Origin: CAYMZZ01 sp964395095
GTDB lineage: Bacteria; Bacteroidota; Bacteroidia; Chitinophagales; Chitinophagaceae
Assembly: GCA_964395095.1 (NCBI GenBank)
Contig: CAYMZZ010000015.1
Location: 1-64,000 of the forward strand
Length of the DNA: 64,000 nucleotides
Direction of reading: 5' to 3'
Each line of letters begins with the position of its first letter. Within the stretch, counting starts at the first letter, position 1. A model generated the notes under the pieces. That model saw nothing but the letters and a program-made list of their open reading frames with translations, had not been told where the DNA came from and ran no database searches. Below are positions 1-8,017 of the stretch, piece by piece. Both the position numbers and the translations under genes were made by a program.

Positions 1-1
1 G

Positions 2-49
2 CTTCCGAAGGATAAACGCAAAAAGTCTACTTTTACCGGACAACAGTGA
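2..49 (+). CDS. Possible 3' end of a gene entering from the left edge
   Basis: One frame is open from the first bases and ends in TGA at 47-49, giving the basic tail LPKDKRKKSTFTGQQ. Spacer-type repeats begin right after it at about 61, as they do after other genes in this window. That makes a gene end plausible, but 15 residues are too few to name a family and chance is possible. Confidence 0.35.
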   Translation, partial: LPKDKRKKSTFTGQQ

Positions 50-60
50 TTTGGGCATTT

Positions 61-206
61 CAAAATTTGAGAATTTGAGGATTTGAGAATTTGGTGAAGT
101 GATAAAATGTTGACATGCTGATCTGCCTGCAGGATTGTTAAAATAGGGTTCATGGCTGCCTATACAAATTCCCAAATCCCCAAATTCACAAATTTTCAAA
201 TTCTCC
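61..206. repeat. Paired octamer tracts (ATTTGG family) bracketing a spacer
   Basis: The left arm (61-96) is built of 8-bp units of the GAATTTGN type. The right arm (165-206) is built of CAAATTNN units, the reverse complement. About 70 bp of unrelated sequence lies between them. The right arm ends just before the paaI start. No gene is seen in this stretch. Confidence 0.75.
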
Positions 207-210
207 CCCC

Positions 211-627
211 ATGTTTTCTCCCTCAGTTGTCGTCGACCACATGATGCAGCACGATTTATTCAGCCAGTGGCTGGGCATAGAAGTGCTGGAAATTAAGGAA
301 GGATATAGTCGCATTCGCATGCAGGTACGAAAGGAAATGCTGAATGGCCTGGGCATCGTGCATGGCGGAATCGCATTTTCCCTGGCCGACAGCGCTTTTG
401 CTTTCGCCTGCAACAATCGCAACAATCTCTCGGTAGCGCTCGATACTTCGATTAACTTTCTCAAACCCGTGCAGGTGGGCGATACGCTTACGGCTGAAGC
501 CACCGAAATACACAACGGCCGCTCCACCGGTCTGTATCATATTGAAATTCGTAACCAGGAAGAAACAAAGGTGGCGATCTTTAAGGGAACCTGCTTCCGG
601 ACGAATAAAGAAGTGGTGAAGAGATAA
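211..627 (+). CDS. paaI: PaaI-type acyl-CoA thioesterase (hotdog fold)
   Basis: A 138-residue single hotdog-domain protein, the usual length for PaaI. The family core is clear: HGG at 51-53, then FSLAD with the likely catalytic Asp60, then NFLKP, GDTLTA and TGLYHIEI, in the same order as in E. coli PaaI. PaaI hydrolyses hydroxyphenylacetyl-CoA and related thioesters that stall phenylacetate breakdown and trap coenzyme A; it acts in the cytosol. PaaY lies 1.3 kb away and paaZ at 34.5 kb, which supports a phenylacetate role. The ATG follows an octamer tract directly, and the stop runs into another tract. A general medium-chain thioesterase role cannot be excluded. Confidence 0.88.
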   Translation: MFSPSVVVDHMMQHDLFSQWLGIEVLEIKEGYSRIRMQVRKEMLNGLGIVHGGIAFSLADSAFAFACNNRNNLSVALDTSINFLKPVQVGDTLTAEATEIHNGRSTGLYHIEIRNQEETKVAIFKGTCFRTNKEVVKR

Positions 628-633
628 TTTGGA

Positions 634-684
634 AATTTGTTGATTCGGTAATGTGTTAAAACCAAATTACCGAATCAGCAAATT
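634..684. repeat. Octamer-family hairpin between convergent paaI and glycerate kinase
   Basis: Arms 634-652 and 666-684 are inverted with a single mismatch over 19 bp and a 13-nt loop. The right arm overlaps the last codons and stop of the glycerate kinase gene, so the repeat encodes that protein's final residues. It may act as a bidirectional transcription end, though no clear U-run is present. Confidence 0.75.
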
Positions 685-1788
685 CTCCAATATTGCCTTT
701 TCCGCCAGCTTCCCTGCCTGTTCCATCGACTCTTTGTCTGATTTTGCCATGTCCCGGAGGGCAATCACCTGTTGAATGCCGGCCTCCCGGATGACTGAAT
801 CTGTCAATTGATTAATGCCGCAAACAACCACACATTCTTTACCGGCTTCCCGGGCCATTTCCGCCAGCCTTCCCACTACTTTGCCCTGCAGTGACTGATC
901 GTCCAGTTTCCCCTCGCCCGTAATCAAAACAGCCGCACGGGGCATTTCGCTTTCGATGCCGCTGGCTGCAACAATCATATCAATGCCCTTGCGGATATGC
1001 ACTTCAAAATAAGGCAGCAAACCCGCTGCTATCCCTCCGGCAGCGCCCAGGCCGGAAATATGGCCGATAGGTTGGCCATACTCCTTTTCCAACACCTTTG
1101 CCAGGGATTGAAGGCCCTCGTCCAGCTCCCGCACCTGCTGGGCATCGGCGCCCTTTTGCGGCGCATACACATAAGCCGCGCCCTGCTCGGCATAGAGCGG
1201 ATTGGTAACATCGCAGGCAATGTCGAAAACAACAGCAGGGATATTGGGTGCTGGTACAATCCGGTGAATGCGGATAAGTTCCCTGCCAAGAGGTTCAAGC
1301 CTATTATTATTTTTATCGAGCAATTGAAAGCCCAATGCGTCGAGTATACCCATGCCGGCATCGTTGGTAGCACTGCCGCCCAGCCCCAGCATGATTTTTT
1401 TGGCGCCTTTTTCCAATGCCGCACGAATCAACAACCCGGTTCCGCGGGTGCTGGTAATGCTGGCATCGCGCTCATCCTCTTTCAGCAATACCAGCCCGCT
1501 GGCCGCTGCCACCGCTATAATGGCCGTTTGCGAAGATGCATCCCAGTTCCATCCTGCGCGGATGGGGCGCCCCAGGGGGTCCACAGTAGCTGTTTCCAGC
1601 TTTTCAAACGCGTGATAATATCCCATTACCTCATCAAAACCATCGCCACCATCGGCCATCGGAAAGCGCCTGATGATCGCCTTCGGATATTTTTTGTTCA
1701 GGCCTTTTTCCAAAGCAAGGCATAATTCCATACTGCTCAAACTACCCTTGAATTTATCGGGAGCTACCAATATGATCATTTCAGACAT
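667..1788 (-). CDS. glxK: Glycerate kinase (GlxK/GarK family)
   Basis: A 373-residue protein of full family length. It begins with VAPDKFKGSLS and carries ADGGDG (about 46-51), GLGGSATNDAG (about 135-145) and TGEGKLDDQS near the C-terminus, the phosphate- and glycerate-binding signatures of type II glycerate kinases. The enzyme phosphorylates D-glycerate with ATP to 2-phosphoglycerate (or 3-phosphoglycerate in some members), feeding glycolysis from glyoxylate or serine. The start could be Met1 or Met4; either keeps the fold. It is convergent with paaI, and the last five residues and the stop lie inside a repeat arm. Confidence 0.93.
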   Translation of the reverse strand: MSEMIILVAPDKFKGSLSSMELCLALEKGLNKKYPKAIIRRFPMADGGDGFDEVMGYYHAFEKLETATVDPLGRPIRAGWNWDASSQTAIIAVAAASGLVLLKEDERDASITSTRGTGLLIRAALEKGAKKIMLGLGGSATNDAGMGILDALGFQLLDKNNNRLEPLGRELIRIHRIVPAPNIPAVVFDIACDVTNPLYAEQGAAYVYAPQKGADAQQVRELDEGLQSLAKVLEKEYGQPIGHISGLGAAGGIAAGLLPYFEVHIRKGIDMIVAASGIESEMPRAAVLITGEGKLDDQSLQGKVVGRLAEMAREAGKECVVVCGINQLTDSVIREAGIQQVIALRDMAKSDKESMEQAGKLAEKAILENLLIR

Positions 1789-1882
1789 GATTCAATGCTT
1801 TGCGATAATTTTACAATGTAATAAGGCCTTTCACAAACTTAGCCATTCAATCCTGTTTCGCAGCAGGAAACAAGCTCACATT

Positions 1883-2476
1883 ATGTTTTATTCCTTTCAG
1901 GGCATTAAGCCCGTTGTACACCCCAGCTCCTTTGTGCATTCGCAGGCAGCGGTTACCGGCGATGTTATCATTGGAAAAGATTGCTATATAGGTCCCGGTG
2001 CGGCCTTGCGCGGCGACTGGGGAAGCATCATTATCGAAGATGGCTGCAATGTGCAGGAAAACTGTACCATCCATATGTTTCCCGGCGTAACGGTGCGACT
2101 AAAGAAGGGCGCACATATTGGGCATGGCGCCATCATTCATGGCGCCAGCATTGGCCGTAACTGCCTCGTGGGGATGAATGCCGTGATCATGGACCATGTT
2201 GTATTGGGAGATGAATGCATTGTTGGCGCCCTCAGCTTTATAAAGGAAGGAGAGAAATTTCCGAAAAGAAGTTTGATTGTAGGCAATCCCGCAAAAGTCA
2301 TCAAAAAAGTAAGCGATGAAATGATTGCCTGGAAAACTAAAGGCACAGAACTTTACCAGCTATTGCCCTCCCAAAGCCACGATAGCCTGCTGCCCTGCGA
2401 GCCCGACACCAGGAGAAATAAAGCGAAGAGTGCGACGAAGCCGAAATATGAGAGTTGGAAAAAGCGAAAAGGATAA
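1883..2476 (+). CDS. paaY: PaaY-like gamma-carbonic-anhydrase-fold thioesterase
   Basis: A 197-residue left-handed beta-helix protein. The frame is open further upstream, but homology starts at MFYSFQGIKPVV (ATG 1883); upstream codons overlap the glycerate kinase gene and look non-coding. Hexapeptide repeats fill residues 15-140, with GPGAALRGD, QENCTIH, HIGHGAIIHG and LVGMNAVIMD closely matching PaaY. The His residues of HxxxH type fit the trimeric metal site. PaaY hydrolyses the 2-hydroxycyclohepta-1,4,6-triene-1-formyl-CoA dead end of phenylacetate degradation. A generic gamma carbonic anhydrase is the alternative, but the C-terminal WKTKGTELYQ favours PaaY. The last ~25 residues are a basic low-complexity tail. 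Confidence 0.85.
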   Translation: MFYSFQGIKPVVHPSSFVHSQAAVTGDVIIGKDCYIGPGAALRGDWGSIIIEDGCNVQENCTIHMFPGVTVRLKKGAHIGHGAIIHGASIGRNCLVGMNAVIMDHVVLGDECIVGALSFIKEGEKFPKRSLIVGNPAKVIKKVSDEMIAWKTKGTELYQLLPSQSHDSLLPCEPDTRRNKAKSATKPKYESWKKRKG

Positions 2477-2605
2477 TTTGTAAATTCGGAGATTCGGAGA
2501 TTAGTTTGCACCTCTGCTGGCAGGCAGGTTGGTAGAGAGCAGAAGGTTCAATATGTTGAGAACTCTTTCACAAATCACCAAATCAACAAATTACCGAATT
2601 AAGAA
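2474..2605. repeat. Octamer tracts bracketing the paaY/response-regulator spacer
   Basis: Left arm 2474-2503 (units like AAATTCGG, GATTCGGA) starts at the paaY stop codon. Right arm 2571-2605 (CAAATCAC, CAAATCAA, CAAATTAC) ends 2 bp from the stop of the convergent regulator. The arms are reverse complements in type, enclosing about 65 bp of unique sequence. Confidence 0.7.
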
Positions 2606-2606
2606 A

Positions 2607-4013
2607 TCAACTGCTCCCCTGAAACGACTTCAACTTATTATACAGTGTTTTCCGGTCGATCTTCAGAAGTTCCGCCGCTTTTTTCTTGTTGAAGTTGACC
2701 TGTTGCAGCACCGACATAATCGTTTCATACTCGGCACGCAGCGCTGCGTCGCGTAAATCCGTTTCGCGGCCCGCTGATGGGGCAGGCTTTGCCGTGGGCT
2801 CCGGCAAAGGGGTTGAAGTTGTGCTGCCGGGCTGGTTCATTTCCCAGGGTAATGATCGTTGTTGAATCTTTTCTCCTTCAGGAGTCAGCAGCACCGCCCT
2901 TCTTACCACATTGCGAAACTCCCGCAGATTACCCGGCCAGGCATAATGCTGAAAAATTTCCATCACATCGGGCTCAAAACCCCGCACATTTTTCTGTAAC
3001 TCACTATTGGTTTTTTGAAGAAAAAACTCGGCAAAGGCGGGAATATCCTGTTGTCGTTCACGCAACGGCGGCAAATTAATACTAAACTCATTGAAGCGGT
3101 GATACAGGTCTTCACGAAACTTACCCTTCCGATAAGCCTCCTGCAAATTCTCATTGCTGGCTACTATGATGCGCACATCCACTTCCTTCTCCTTATTACC
3201 ACCCACCCTTCTGATCTTTCTTTCCTGTATTACCCGCAAGAGGGTGGCCTGCACATCGGGCGACAGGTTGGCCACCTCATCAAGAAATAGTGTGCCCCCA
3301 TCCGCCAGTTCAAATTGACCTTCCTTATCCTGCAATGCACCGGTAAAAGCGCCTTTCACATGACCAAAGAGTTCACTTCCCGCCAACTCCTTCGATAAAG
3401 TGCCGCAATCCATAGCCACAAAGGGTTTGTCTTTACGCAAACTCTGCTGATGAATGGTGCGGGCGATTACTTCTTTTCCTGTACCACTTTCTCCATAAAG
3501 GATGATGCTGTAATTAGTGGCGGCAACAATGGCAATCTGATCGTATAAAGCCCGCGTGCCGGCCGAACTGCCAACCATATACTCGTCGCCACTGCTGCCG
3601 GCATCAGCCTGCCTTTCATTACCTACGCCCGAACCGGGTGCCGTAACGGGAGCAGATGCCAGGGCTTTTTTCACCACACTCAATACCTCATCGGGGATCA
3701 ATGGTTTTACAATATAATCGAAAGCACCCCGCTTAATCACTTCCACCGCGGTTTTGATATCCGAGTAACCGGTAATCATCAGCACGCGGGTAGCAGCCTG
3801 CTGTGCACGAATGGCATCAAGCACTTCTATGCCTTCCATATCTCCCAACCGGTAATCGCAGATCACCAGATCATAACTATTTTCTTTAAACAAAGCCAGC
3901 CCCCTGGCCCCTGAATGTGCCATCTCCGTTTCAAAGCCATTCTTGTGCAGAAAGCGCGCAAGGAGTTGGCAGAGGTCCATGTCATCGTCAATAATGAGGA
4001 TTTTCTTACTCAT
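2607..4013 (-). CDS. Sigma-54-dependent response regulator (NtrC family)
   Basis: A 468-residue activator with the classic three parts. The receiver (1-120) has the acidic pocket IIDDD, phospho-acceptor Asp53 (VICDYR), Thr81 and Lys103. The AAA+ domain (about 150-385) has Walker A GESGTGKE, the sigma-54-contact loop GAFTGA and Walker B TLFLDEVANLS. The C-terminus (about 420-465) is a Fis-type helix-turn-helix (KKKAAELLKIDRKTLYNKL). It should activate RpoN-dependent promoters when phosphorylated. The CHASE3 kinase 0.6 kb away on the same strand is the likely partner; a single-domain regulator is divergent from it. Target genes are not evident here. Confidence 0.95.
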   Translation of the reverse strand: MSKKILIIDDDMDLCQLLARFLHKNGFETEMAHSGARGLALFKENSYDLVICDYRLGDMEGIEVLDAIRAQQAATRVLMITGYSDIKTAVEVIKRGAFDYIVKPLIPDEVLSVVKKALASAPVTAPGSGVGNERQADAGSSGDEYMVGSSAGTRALYDQIAIVAATNYSIILYGESGTGKEVIARTIHQQSLRKDKPFVAMDCGTLSKELAGSELFGHVKGAFTGALQDKEGQFELADGGTLFLDEVANLSPDVQATLLRVIQERKIRRVGGNKEKEVDVRIIVASNENLQEAYRKGKFREDLYHRFNEFSINLPPLRERQQDIPAFAEFFLQKTNSELQKNVRGFEPDVMEIFQHYAWPGNLREFRNVVRRAVLLTPEGEKIQQRSLPWEMNQPGSTTSTPLPEPTAKPAPSAGRETDLRDAALRAEYETIMSVLQQVNFNKKKAAELLKIDRKTLYNKLKSFQGSS

Positions 4014-4200
4014 AAATGCCTTTTTGATTATGGAATAATGCCGATAGATTAACGCCGATGTTACTTTAAATACTCAAATCATGCCGAAATTGATCAACAT
4101 TTTCCCTAAATTCCTCCATTCATTCATTTTGGCAGAATAATTGAGCAATCTCATCGTTGTGAATCGTTATAGTGAGACATATCAGCAGCCTTCCGTACAA

Positions 4201-4578
4201 ATGAGAAGGGAAACCGAATCGACCCCGCAAGCGCTCATCATTGATGATGAAGTGGATATCTGTTATCTGCTCAAGGGTATTTTGCGCCAGCGAAATATCA
4301 AAGCCGATCACGTTACCAGCCTGGCCGATGCTGCCAGCTTTTTAAAGAATGCCGCGCCTCCCGTCATTTTTCTCGACAACCATCTTTCCGATGGTATGGG
4401 TATGGACTATGTGCGTACACTTAAAAGCCGGTATCCGGATAGTAAAGTGATCATGATTACCGCACATGATACGGCTCATGATCGTGAAAAAGCCTATAGC
4501 GAAGGGGTTGACTTCTTCATCAGCAAACCCTTTAGTCGCGATATCATTTTCCGCACTATCGACAAGATTGAGCTCTGA
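4201..4578 (+). CDS. Single-domain response regulator (CheY-like receiver)
   Basis: The frame is open from about 4141, but the first ATG is 4201, just before the receiver fold, so I place the start there (125 residues). The receiver is intact: IIDDE acidic pair, phospho-acceptor Asp59 in VIFLDNHLSD, Thr in MITAHD and Lys in SKPF. There is no output domain. Such proteins pass phosphate to other proteins or act as phosphate sinks. It sits between, and on the opposite strand to, a histidine kinase and an NtrC-type regulator, which suggests a three-member module. Confidence 0.88.
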   Translation: MRRETESTPQALIIDDEVDICYLLKGILRQRNIKADHVTSLADAASFLKNAAPPVIFLDNHLSDGMGMDYVRTLKSRYPDSKVIMITAHDTAHDREKAYSEGVDFFISKPFSRDIIFRTIDKIEL

Positions 4579-4600
4579 TCGTTAGCAGGATCCAGAGCAG

Positions 4601-6124
4601 TTAAACTATATGTGGAGATTTTTCCTCACTCTCCTCCGGCAGCTTATTCAAATTCAAGGTTACTGTAAAGGTAGTGCCTTCTCCGGGTTTACTTTTCACC
4701 TGTATATTGCCTTTATGATTCAGAATGATGTTCTGCGTATTGGTTAAACCAAGGCCATGCCCTTTTTTCTTGCTGGTAAAATAAGGCTCAAACAGGCGCG
4801 CCAGGGTTTCCTCGTTCATTCCCACGCCGTTATCAACAATTTCAACCTGGCATCGATCGCCCAAAACCCGGGTGCGGAAGATGAGCTTCCCCTTCCCCCT
4901 GTCCATGGCCTCCAGCGCATTCACAATGATATTCAACAGGGCAATTTTCATTTTTTCCTTGTCTACATACACCTGACACATATCGGGCGCATAATATTTT
5001 TCCAGCTCAATTTCCTTGAGCTCCAGCCTGTCCTGCGCCAATTCCAATGCCTCGTCCAGCAAATCGTTGATTTGCACGCTCGAATATTCCAACTGACCAA
5101 ACCGGGTGGAGTTCAGTAATTCTGAAACAAGCTGATTGATCCGGTTCACATTTCGGCCGATCATGTCGAGTAAAACATCAGACTCCTCGCGGCTATCTGT
5201 CAGCTCCCTCACTTGTTCCGAAGCAAGCGCTATATTGGTCAACGGGTTGCGCACTTCATGTGCGATGGTGCGTGCTATTCGGCCGGTGGCGGCAAACTTT
5301 TCCATGCTTCGCAATTCTTCCAGCTCACGATTCGCCTTATCCAGTTCCTGCACCCGCTCCTCCAATTGCATACTGTACGATTTGGCATTGGCAATGGCCC
5401 GCAGCTTGGCCCTGTTTTCGCGGTTATAGATCAGTACCGAATACACAATGGTAATCAGCGCTATCAGGAGCGATACCGCCGTCATAATGCTGGTAGTACT
5501 ATAGAAGCCCTGCAGGTTCCCGTCGCGACGGCTGGCTACCTGGTTTTCTTCTTCCTGCAATTCCGACAATAGCACCCGAATACTATCCATCATCGTTTTA
5601 TTCTCATGGCGCGGCGCCAGCAGCTCGGGTGTAACCTGGAAACCATTCATCTGGTACGAGGTTACCGCGTTGGAAAGCGATTGAAGTCTGCGATTCAGCA
5701 GGCGGCCCAGTGAGTCGAGCCGTTTTCCGTATCGCTTATTGTCTTTAGTGAGAACCTTCAGTTGCTCAAAACTCTGCTGCACATTTCGCGAGCCGTCATT
5801 ATAAGGTTTCAGAAAACGATAATCGTTGGTGAGCAGATAGCCGCGTACACCTGTTTCGGCATCGGCAATATCGCCCTTAATCTGATCCATCTTCTGCATC
5901 ACGTTATAAGAGTGGGTAACCCAATTGGTCTCAGTGGCCAGTTTGCGAATAATGAAGAAGATCAGACCGTAAGAGATCAGCATGAGCAAGAGGGCTATCA
6001 GGTAACCCCATCTTATCTTGGCTCTTGATAAAGGCATACAGGATTGGGTTTTGAGGCCGCTTTTCGAATCAATTATTGTTGTGGCCTGCATGAATTTACG
6101 GACTTCCTGATGAAACACCTGCAA
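4601..6124 (-). CDS. Membrane histidine kinase with CHASE3 sensor domain
   Basis: A 507-residue kinase. Transmembrane helices at about 40-60 and 211-233 flank a periplasmic helical CHASE3-type domain (61-210, with the DAETGVRGYLLT signature). A coiled coil (240-275) leads to the H-box with phospho-acceptor His289 (TIAHEVRNPLTN). The ATPase domain shows an N-box (NIIVNALEAM), G1 (VDNGVGM) and G2 (GHGLGLTNTQ). The ligand is unknown. It is convergent with the single-domain regulator, 22 bp apart, and its probable partner is the NtrC-type regulator at 2.6-4.0 kb. Met12 is an alternative start. Confidence 0.93.
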   Translation of the reverse strand: MQVFHQEVRKFMQATTIIDSKSGLKTQSCMPLSRAKIRWGYLIALLLMLISYGLIFFIIRKLATETNWVTHSYNVMQKMDQIKGDIADAETGVRGYLLTNDYRFLKPYNDGSRNVQQSFEQLKVLTKDNKRYGKRLDSLGRLLNRRLQSLSNAVTSYQMNGFQVTPELLAPRHENKTMMDSIRVLLSELQEEENQVASRRDGNLQGFYSTTSIMTAVSLLIALITIVYSVLIYNRENRAKLRAIANAKSYSMQLEERVQELDKANRELEELRSMEKFAATGRIARTIAHEVRNPLTNIALASEQVRELTDSREESDVLLDMIGRNVNRINQLVSELLNSTRFGQLEYSSVQINDLLDEALELAQDRLELKEIELEKYYAPDMCQVYVDKEKMKIALLNIIVNALEAMDRGKGKLIFRTRVLGDRCQVEIVDNGVGMNEETLARLFEPYFTSKKKGHGLGLTNTQNIILNHKGNIQVKSKPGEGTTFTVTLNLNKLPEESEEKSPHIV

Positions 6125-6276
6125 AACGGGCCGTTCTTCATTCCTTTTTTAGCGGGTGTTTTTTTGCCCGGCTAATGCGGAAACTTTTCCCCATCGCCCT
6201 TTGTAAAACATTGAACCTCCGCTGAAAATTCTTTGGCAAGGGCTTTGGGTTACTATTCGGAAACAAACGAAAGATT

Positions 6277-6630
6277 ATGCTGAAGAATGCTACGAGTGCA
6301 GATATGAAAACCCTGGCATCCTGCCATGCCAAATTATTAAAAGAAGGTTTCGAACTCGACTTCAAGGCGGGGGAAGGCGGAATAATTGCCCTGCAACTTG
6401 AAAAATTGTATAAACCTTCCGATATTAAGCTTGTTAATTTTTATCGGTTCGAAGGAGCCAGCGATCCTGCCGATAATTCCATCCTGTACGCTATAGAAAC
6501 GCAAGACGGCAACATGGGCACCCTGGTGGATGCTTATGGCCCCTATGCCGATGCCCGCGTAAACGAATTCATGAAAGAAGTAGAAACCCTGCACAAAAAA
6601 CCGGTTCACCATGATTCAAAATCAGATTGA
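6277..6630 (+). CDS. Conserved hypothetical protein, 117 aa
   Basis: I do not recognise a named domain. It is an acidic soluble protein with no signal peptide or membrane segment, mixing helix and strand, with a lysine- and histidine-rich C-terminal tail (HKKPVHHDSKSD). The frame begins with a good ATG and shows normal coding character. Its last 20 bases overlap the start of the Cys-rich copper-bundle gene in another frame. The tight overlap suggests co-translation, so a helper role beside that protein is possible but unproven. Confidence 0.7.
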   Translation: MLKNATSADMKTLASCHAKLLKEGFELDFKAGEGGIIALQLEKLYKPSDIKLVNFYRFEGASDPADNSILYAIETQDGNMGTLVDAYGPYADARVNEFMKEVETLHKKPVHHDSKSD

Positions 6631-6955
6631 CCCCTATATCAGGGTTTGTATGAAAGCCTGGCTGCTGTGCGAATCGGCTATCCATAGTGAATTGCGCAAA
6701 AAATTTCCGCGTGAAAATCTTTTGCAGGCCTGTGGCGACTGTGGACGTAGTTGCTTCACGCTTGTATCGCAACTGGTTAGCGATCAACCTTACCAGGTTG
6801 GCGAAAAAGTGTGGGAATGCCTGCTCTATTGCCGCCAATGCGTGGAAGCCTGCGAAACCTTTGGTCAGGAAGAGGAAGATTACCAGCTTTGCCTCGAAGC
6901 CTGCAACTCCTGCGCCAATTACCTGCGCGAGATTGTTCCTTTTCAGCTCAATTGA
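6611..6955 (+). CDS. Cys-rich four-helix-bundle copper-binding protein (DUF326/Csp-like)
   Basis: A 114-residue protein with twelve cysteines at 13, 20, 41, 44, 48, 70, 74, 77, 81, 94, 98 and 101. The CxxC and CxxxC spacing places them along helices, the pattern of DUF326 and of copper storage proteins (Csp), whose four-helix bundles bind many Cu(I) ions in the core. No signal peptide is visible, so it should be cytosolic like Csp3. It overlaps the preceding unknown gene by 20 bp and precedes obg by 36 bp. No copper pump or CueR-type regulator is nearby. Family membership is likely; copper as the true ligand is inferred. Confidence 0.75.
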   Translation: MIQNQIDPYIRVCMKAWLLCESAIHSELRKKFPRENLLQACGDCGRSCFTLVSQLVSDQPYQVGEKVWECLLYCRQCVEACETFGQEEEDYQLCLEACNSCANYLREIVPFQLN

Positions 6956-6967
6956 GAAGCATATCCT

Positions 6968-6975
6968 TAGCTTTG
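6968..6975 (+). promoter_or_regulatory. Candidate -7 box TAGCTTTG before obg
   Basis: An exact match to the Bacteroidota TAnnTTTG box, 16 bp before the obg start. No good -33 TTG lies at the usual distance. Confidence 0.4.
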
Positions 6976-6991
6976 CTCAAAATTTCCCGAT

Positions 6992-7990
6992 TTGGAGAAA
7001 AGCAATTTTGTGGACCAGATCCGCATATTCTGCCGCAGTGGTCATGGAGGACCGGGCAGCAAGCATTTTATGCGGAACAAATTTACTGCCATGGGCGGTC
7101 CGGATGGCGGTGATGGCGGTCGTGGCGGCCATATCATTCTAAAGGGTAATCGAAATCTTTGGACCCTCCTTCACCTGCGTTATCATAAGAACGTGCTGGC
7201 CGAAAATGGCGAGGGCGGCAGCGGCAACAACAAAACCGGCCGCTTTGGAAAAGATATTGTGCTCGAAGTACCACTGGGCACCATTGCCCGTGATGAAGAA
7301 ACCGGTAAAGTGGAAGCGGAAATACTGGAAGATGGGCAGGAAATCATTTGGCTGCCTGGTGGCAGGGGTGGTTTGGGCAATAGCCATTTTGCCACCTCCA
7401 CCAACCAGGCTCCCGAACATGCTCAGCCCGGATTGCCGGGGATTGAGGGCTGGAAGGTGCTGGAGCTGAAAGTGCTGGCCGATGTGGGCCTGGTAGGATT
7501 TCCCAATGCCGGCAAATCGACCCTGCTCTCCGTGATTACCGCCGCCAAACCCAAGATTGCCAATTACGCCTTCACCACCATCACCCCCAACCTGGGTATG
7601 GTAGAGTACAGGGATGGGAAAAGCTTCTGCATTGCCGATCTGCCTGGCATCATCGAAGGCGCTTCGGAAGGAAAAGGCCTGGGCCATCGCTTTCTGCGTC
7701 ATATTGAACGCAATTCCATTTTGCTCTTCCTGCTGCCGGCCGATAGCAGCGACCATGCCCGCGAATTTGACATTCTTGTCAATGAGCTGGAGCAATATAA
7801 TCCTGAACTCCTGCACAAGCAATTCGTGATCGCTGTCAGCAAGAGCGATTTGCTCGACCAGGAACTGATGGAGGCCATTAAAAAAGAATTGCCGGCAACG
7901 ATTCCACATTTGTTTATATCAGCCGCCACCCAAAAAGGCCTGGTTGAATTGAAAGACCTGCTTTGGAAAGTATTGAACGAATCAGCGTAG
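6992..7990 (+). CDS. obgE: GTPase Obg (CgtA)
   Basis: A 332-residue Obg. The glycine-rich Obg fold (1-158; FCRSGHGGPGSKHF, GGPDGGDGGRGGH) is followed by a G domain with GFPNAGKST (G1), TTITP (G2), DLPGIIEGA (G3), SKSD in place of NKxD (G4) and ISAATQKG (G5). The C-terminal OCT domain is absent, as is usual in Bacteroidota. Obg binds the 50S subunit and couples ribosome assembly to nucleotide state. The start is taken as TTG at 6992, because SNFVDQIRIF aligns with the family N-terminus and no nearer ATG fits. The G4 change is worth noting but occurs in related sequences. Confidence 0.96.
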   Translation: MEKSNFVDQIRIFCRSGHGGPGSKHFMRNKFTAMGGPDGGDGGRGGHIILKGNRNLWTLLHLRYHKNVLAENGEGGSGNNKTGRFGKDIVLEVPLGTIARDEETGKVEAEILEDGQEIIWLPGGRGGLGNSHFATSTNQAPEHAQPGLPGIEGWKVLELKVLADVGLVGFPNAGKSTLLSVITAAKPKIANYAFTTITPNLGMVEYRDGKSFCIADLPGIIEGASEGKGLGHRFLRHIERNSILLFLLPADSSDHAREFDILVNELEQYNPELLHKQFVIAVSKSDLLDQELMEAIKKELPATIPHLFISAATQKGLVELKDLLWKVLNESA

Positions 7991-8017
7991 GTACAGGAAT
8001 CACTTAAATTTTCCCGC

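Noticed and set aside
1673..1882. Upstream extension of the paaY reading frame
   Set aside because: The extra 70 codons overlap the glycerate kinase gene and do not resemble PaaY N-termini; homology begins at ATG 1883.
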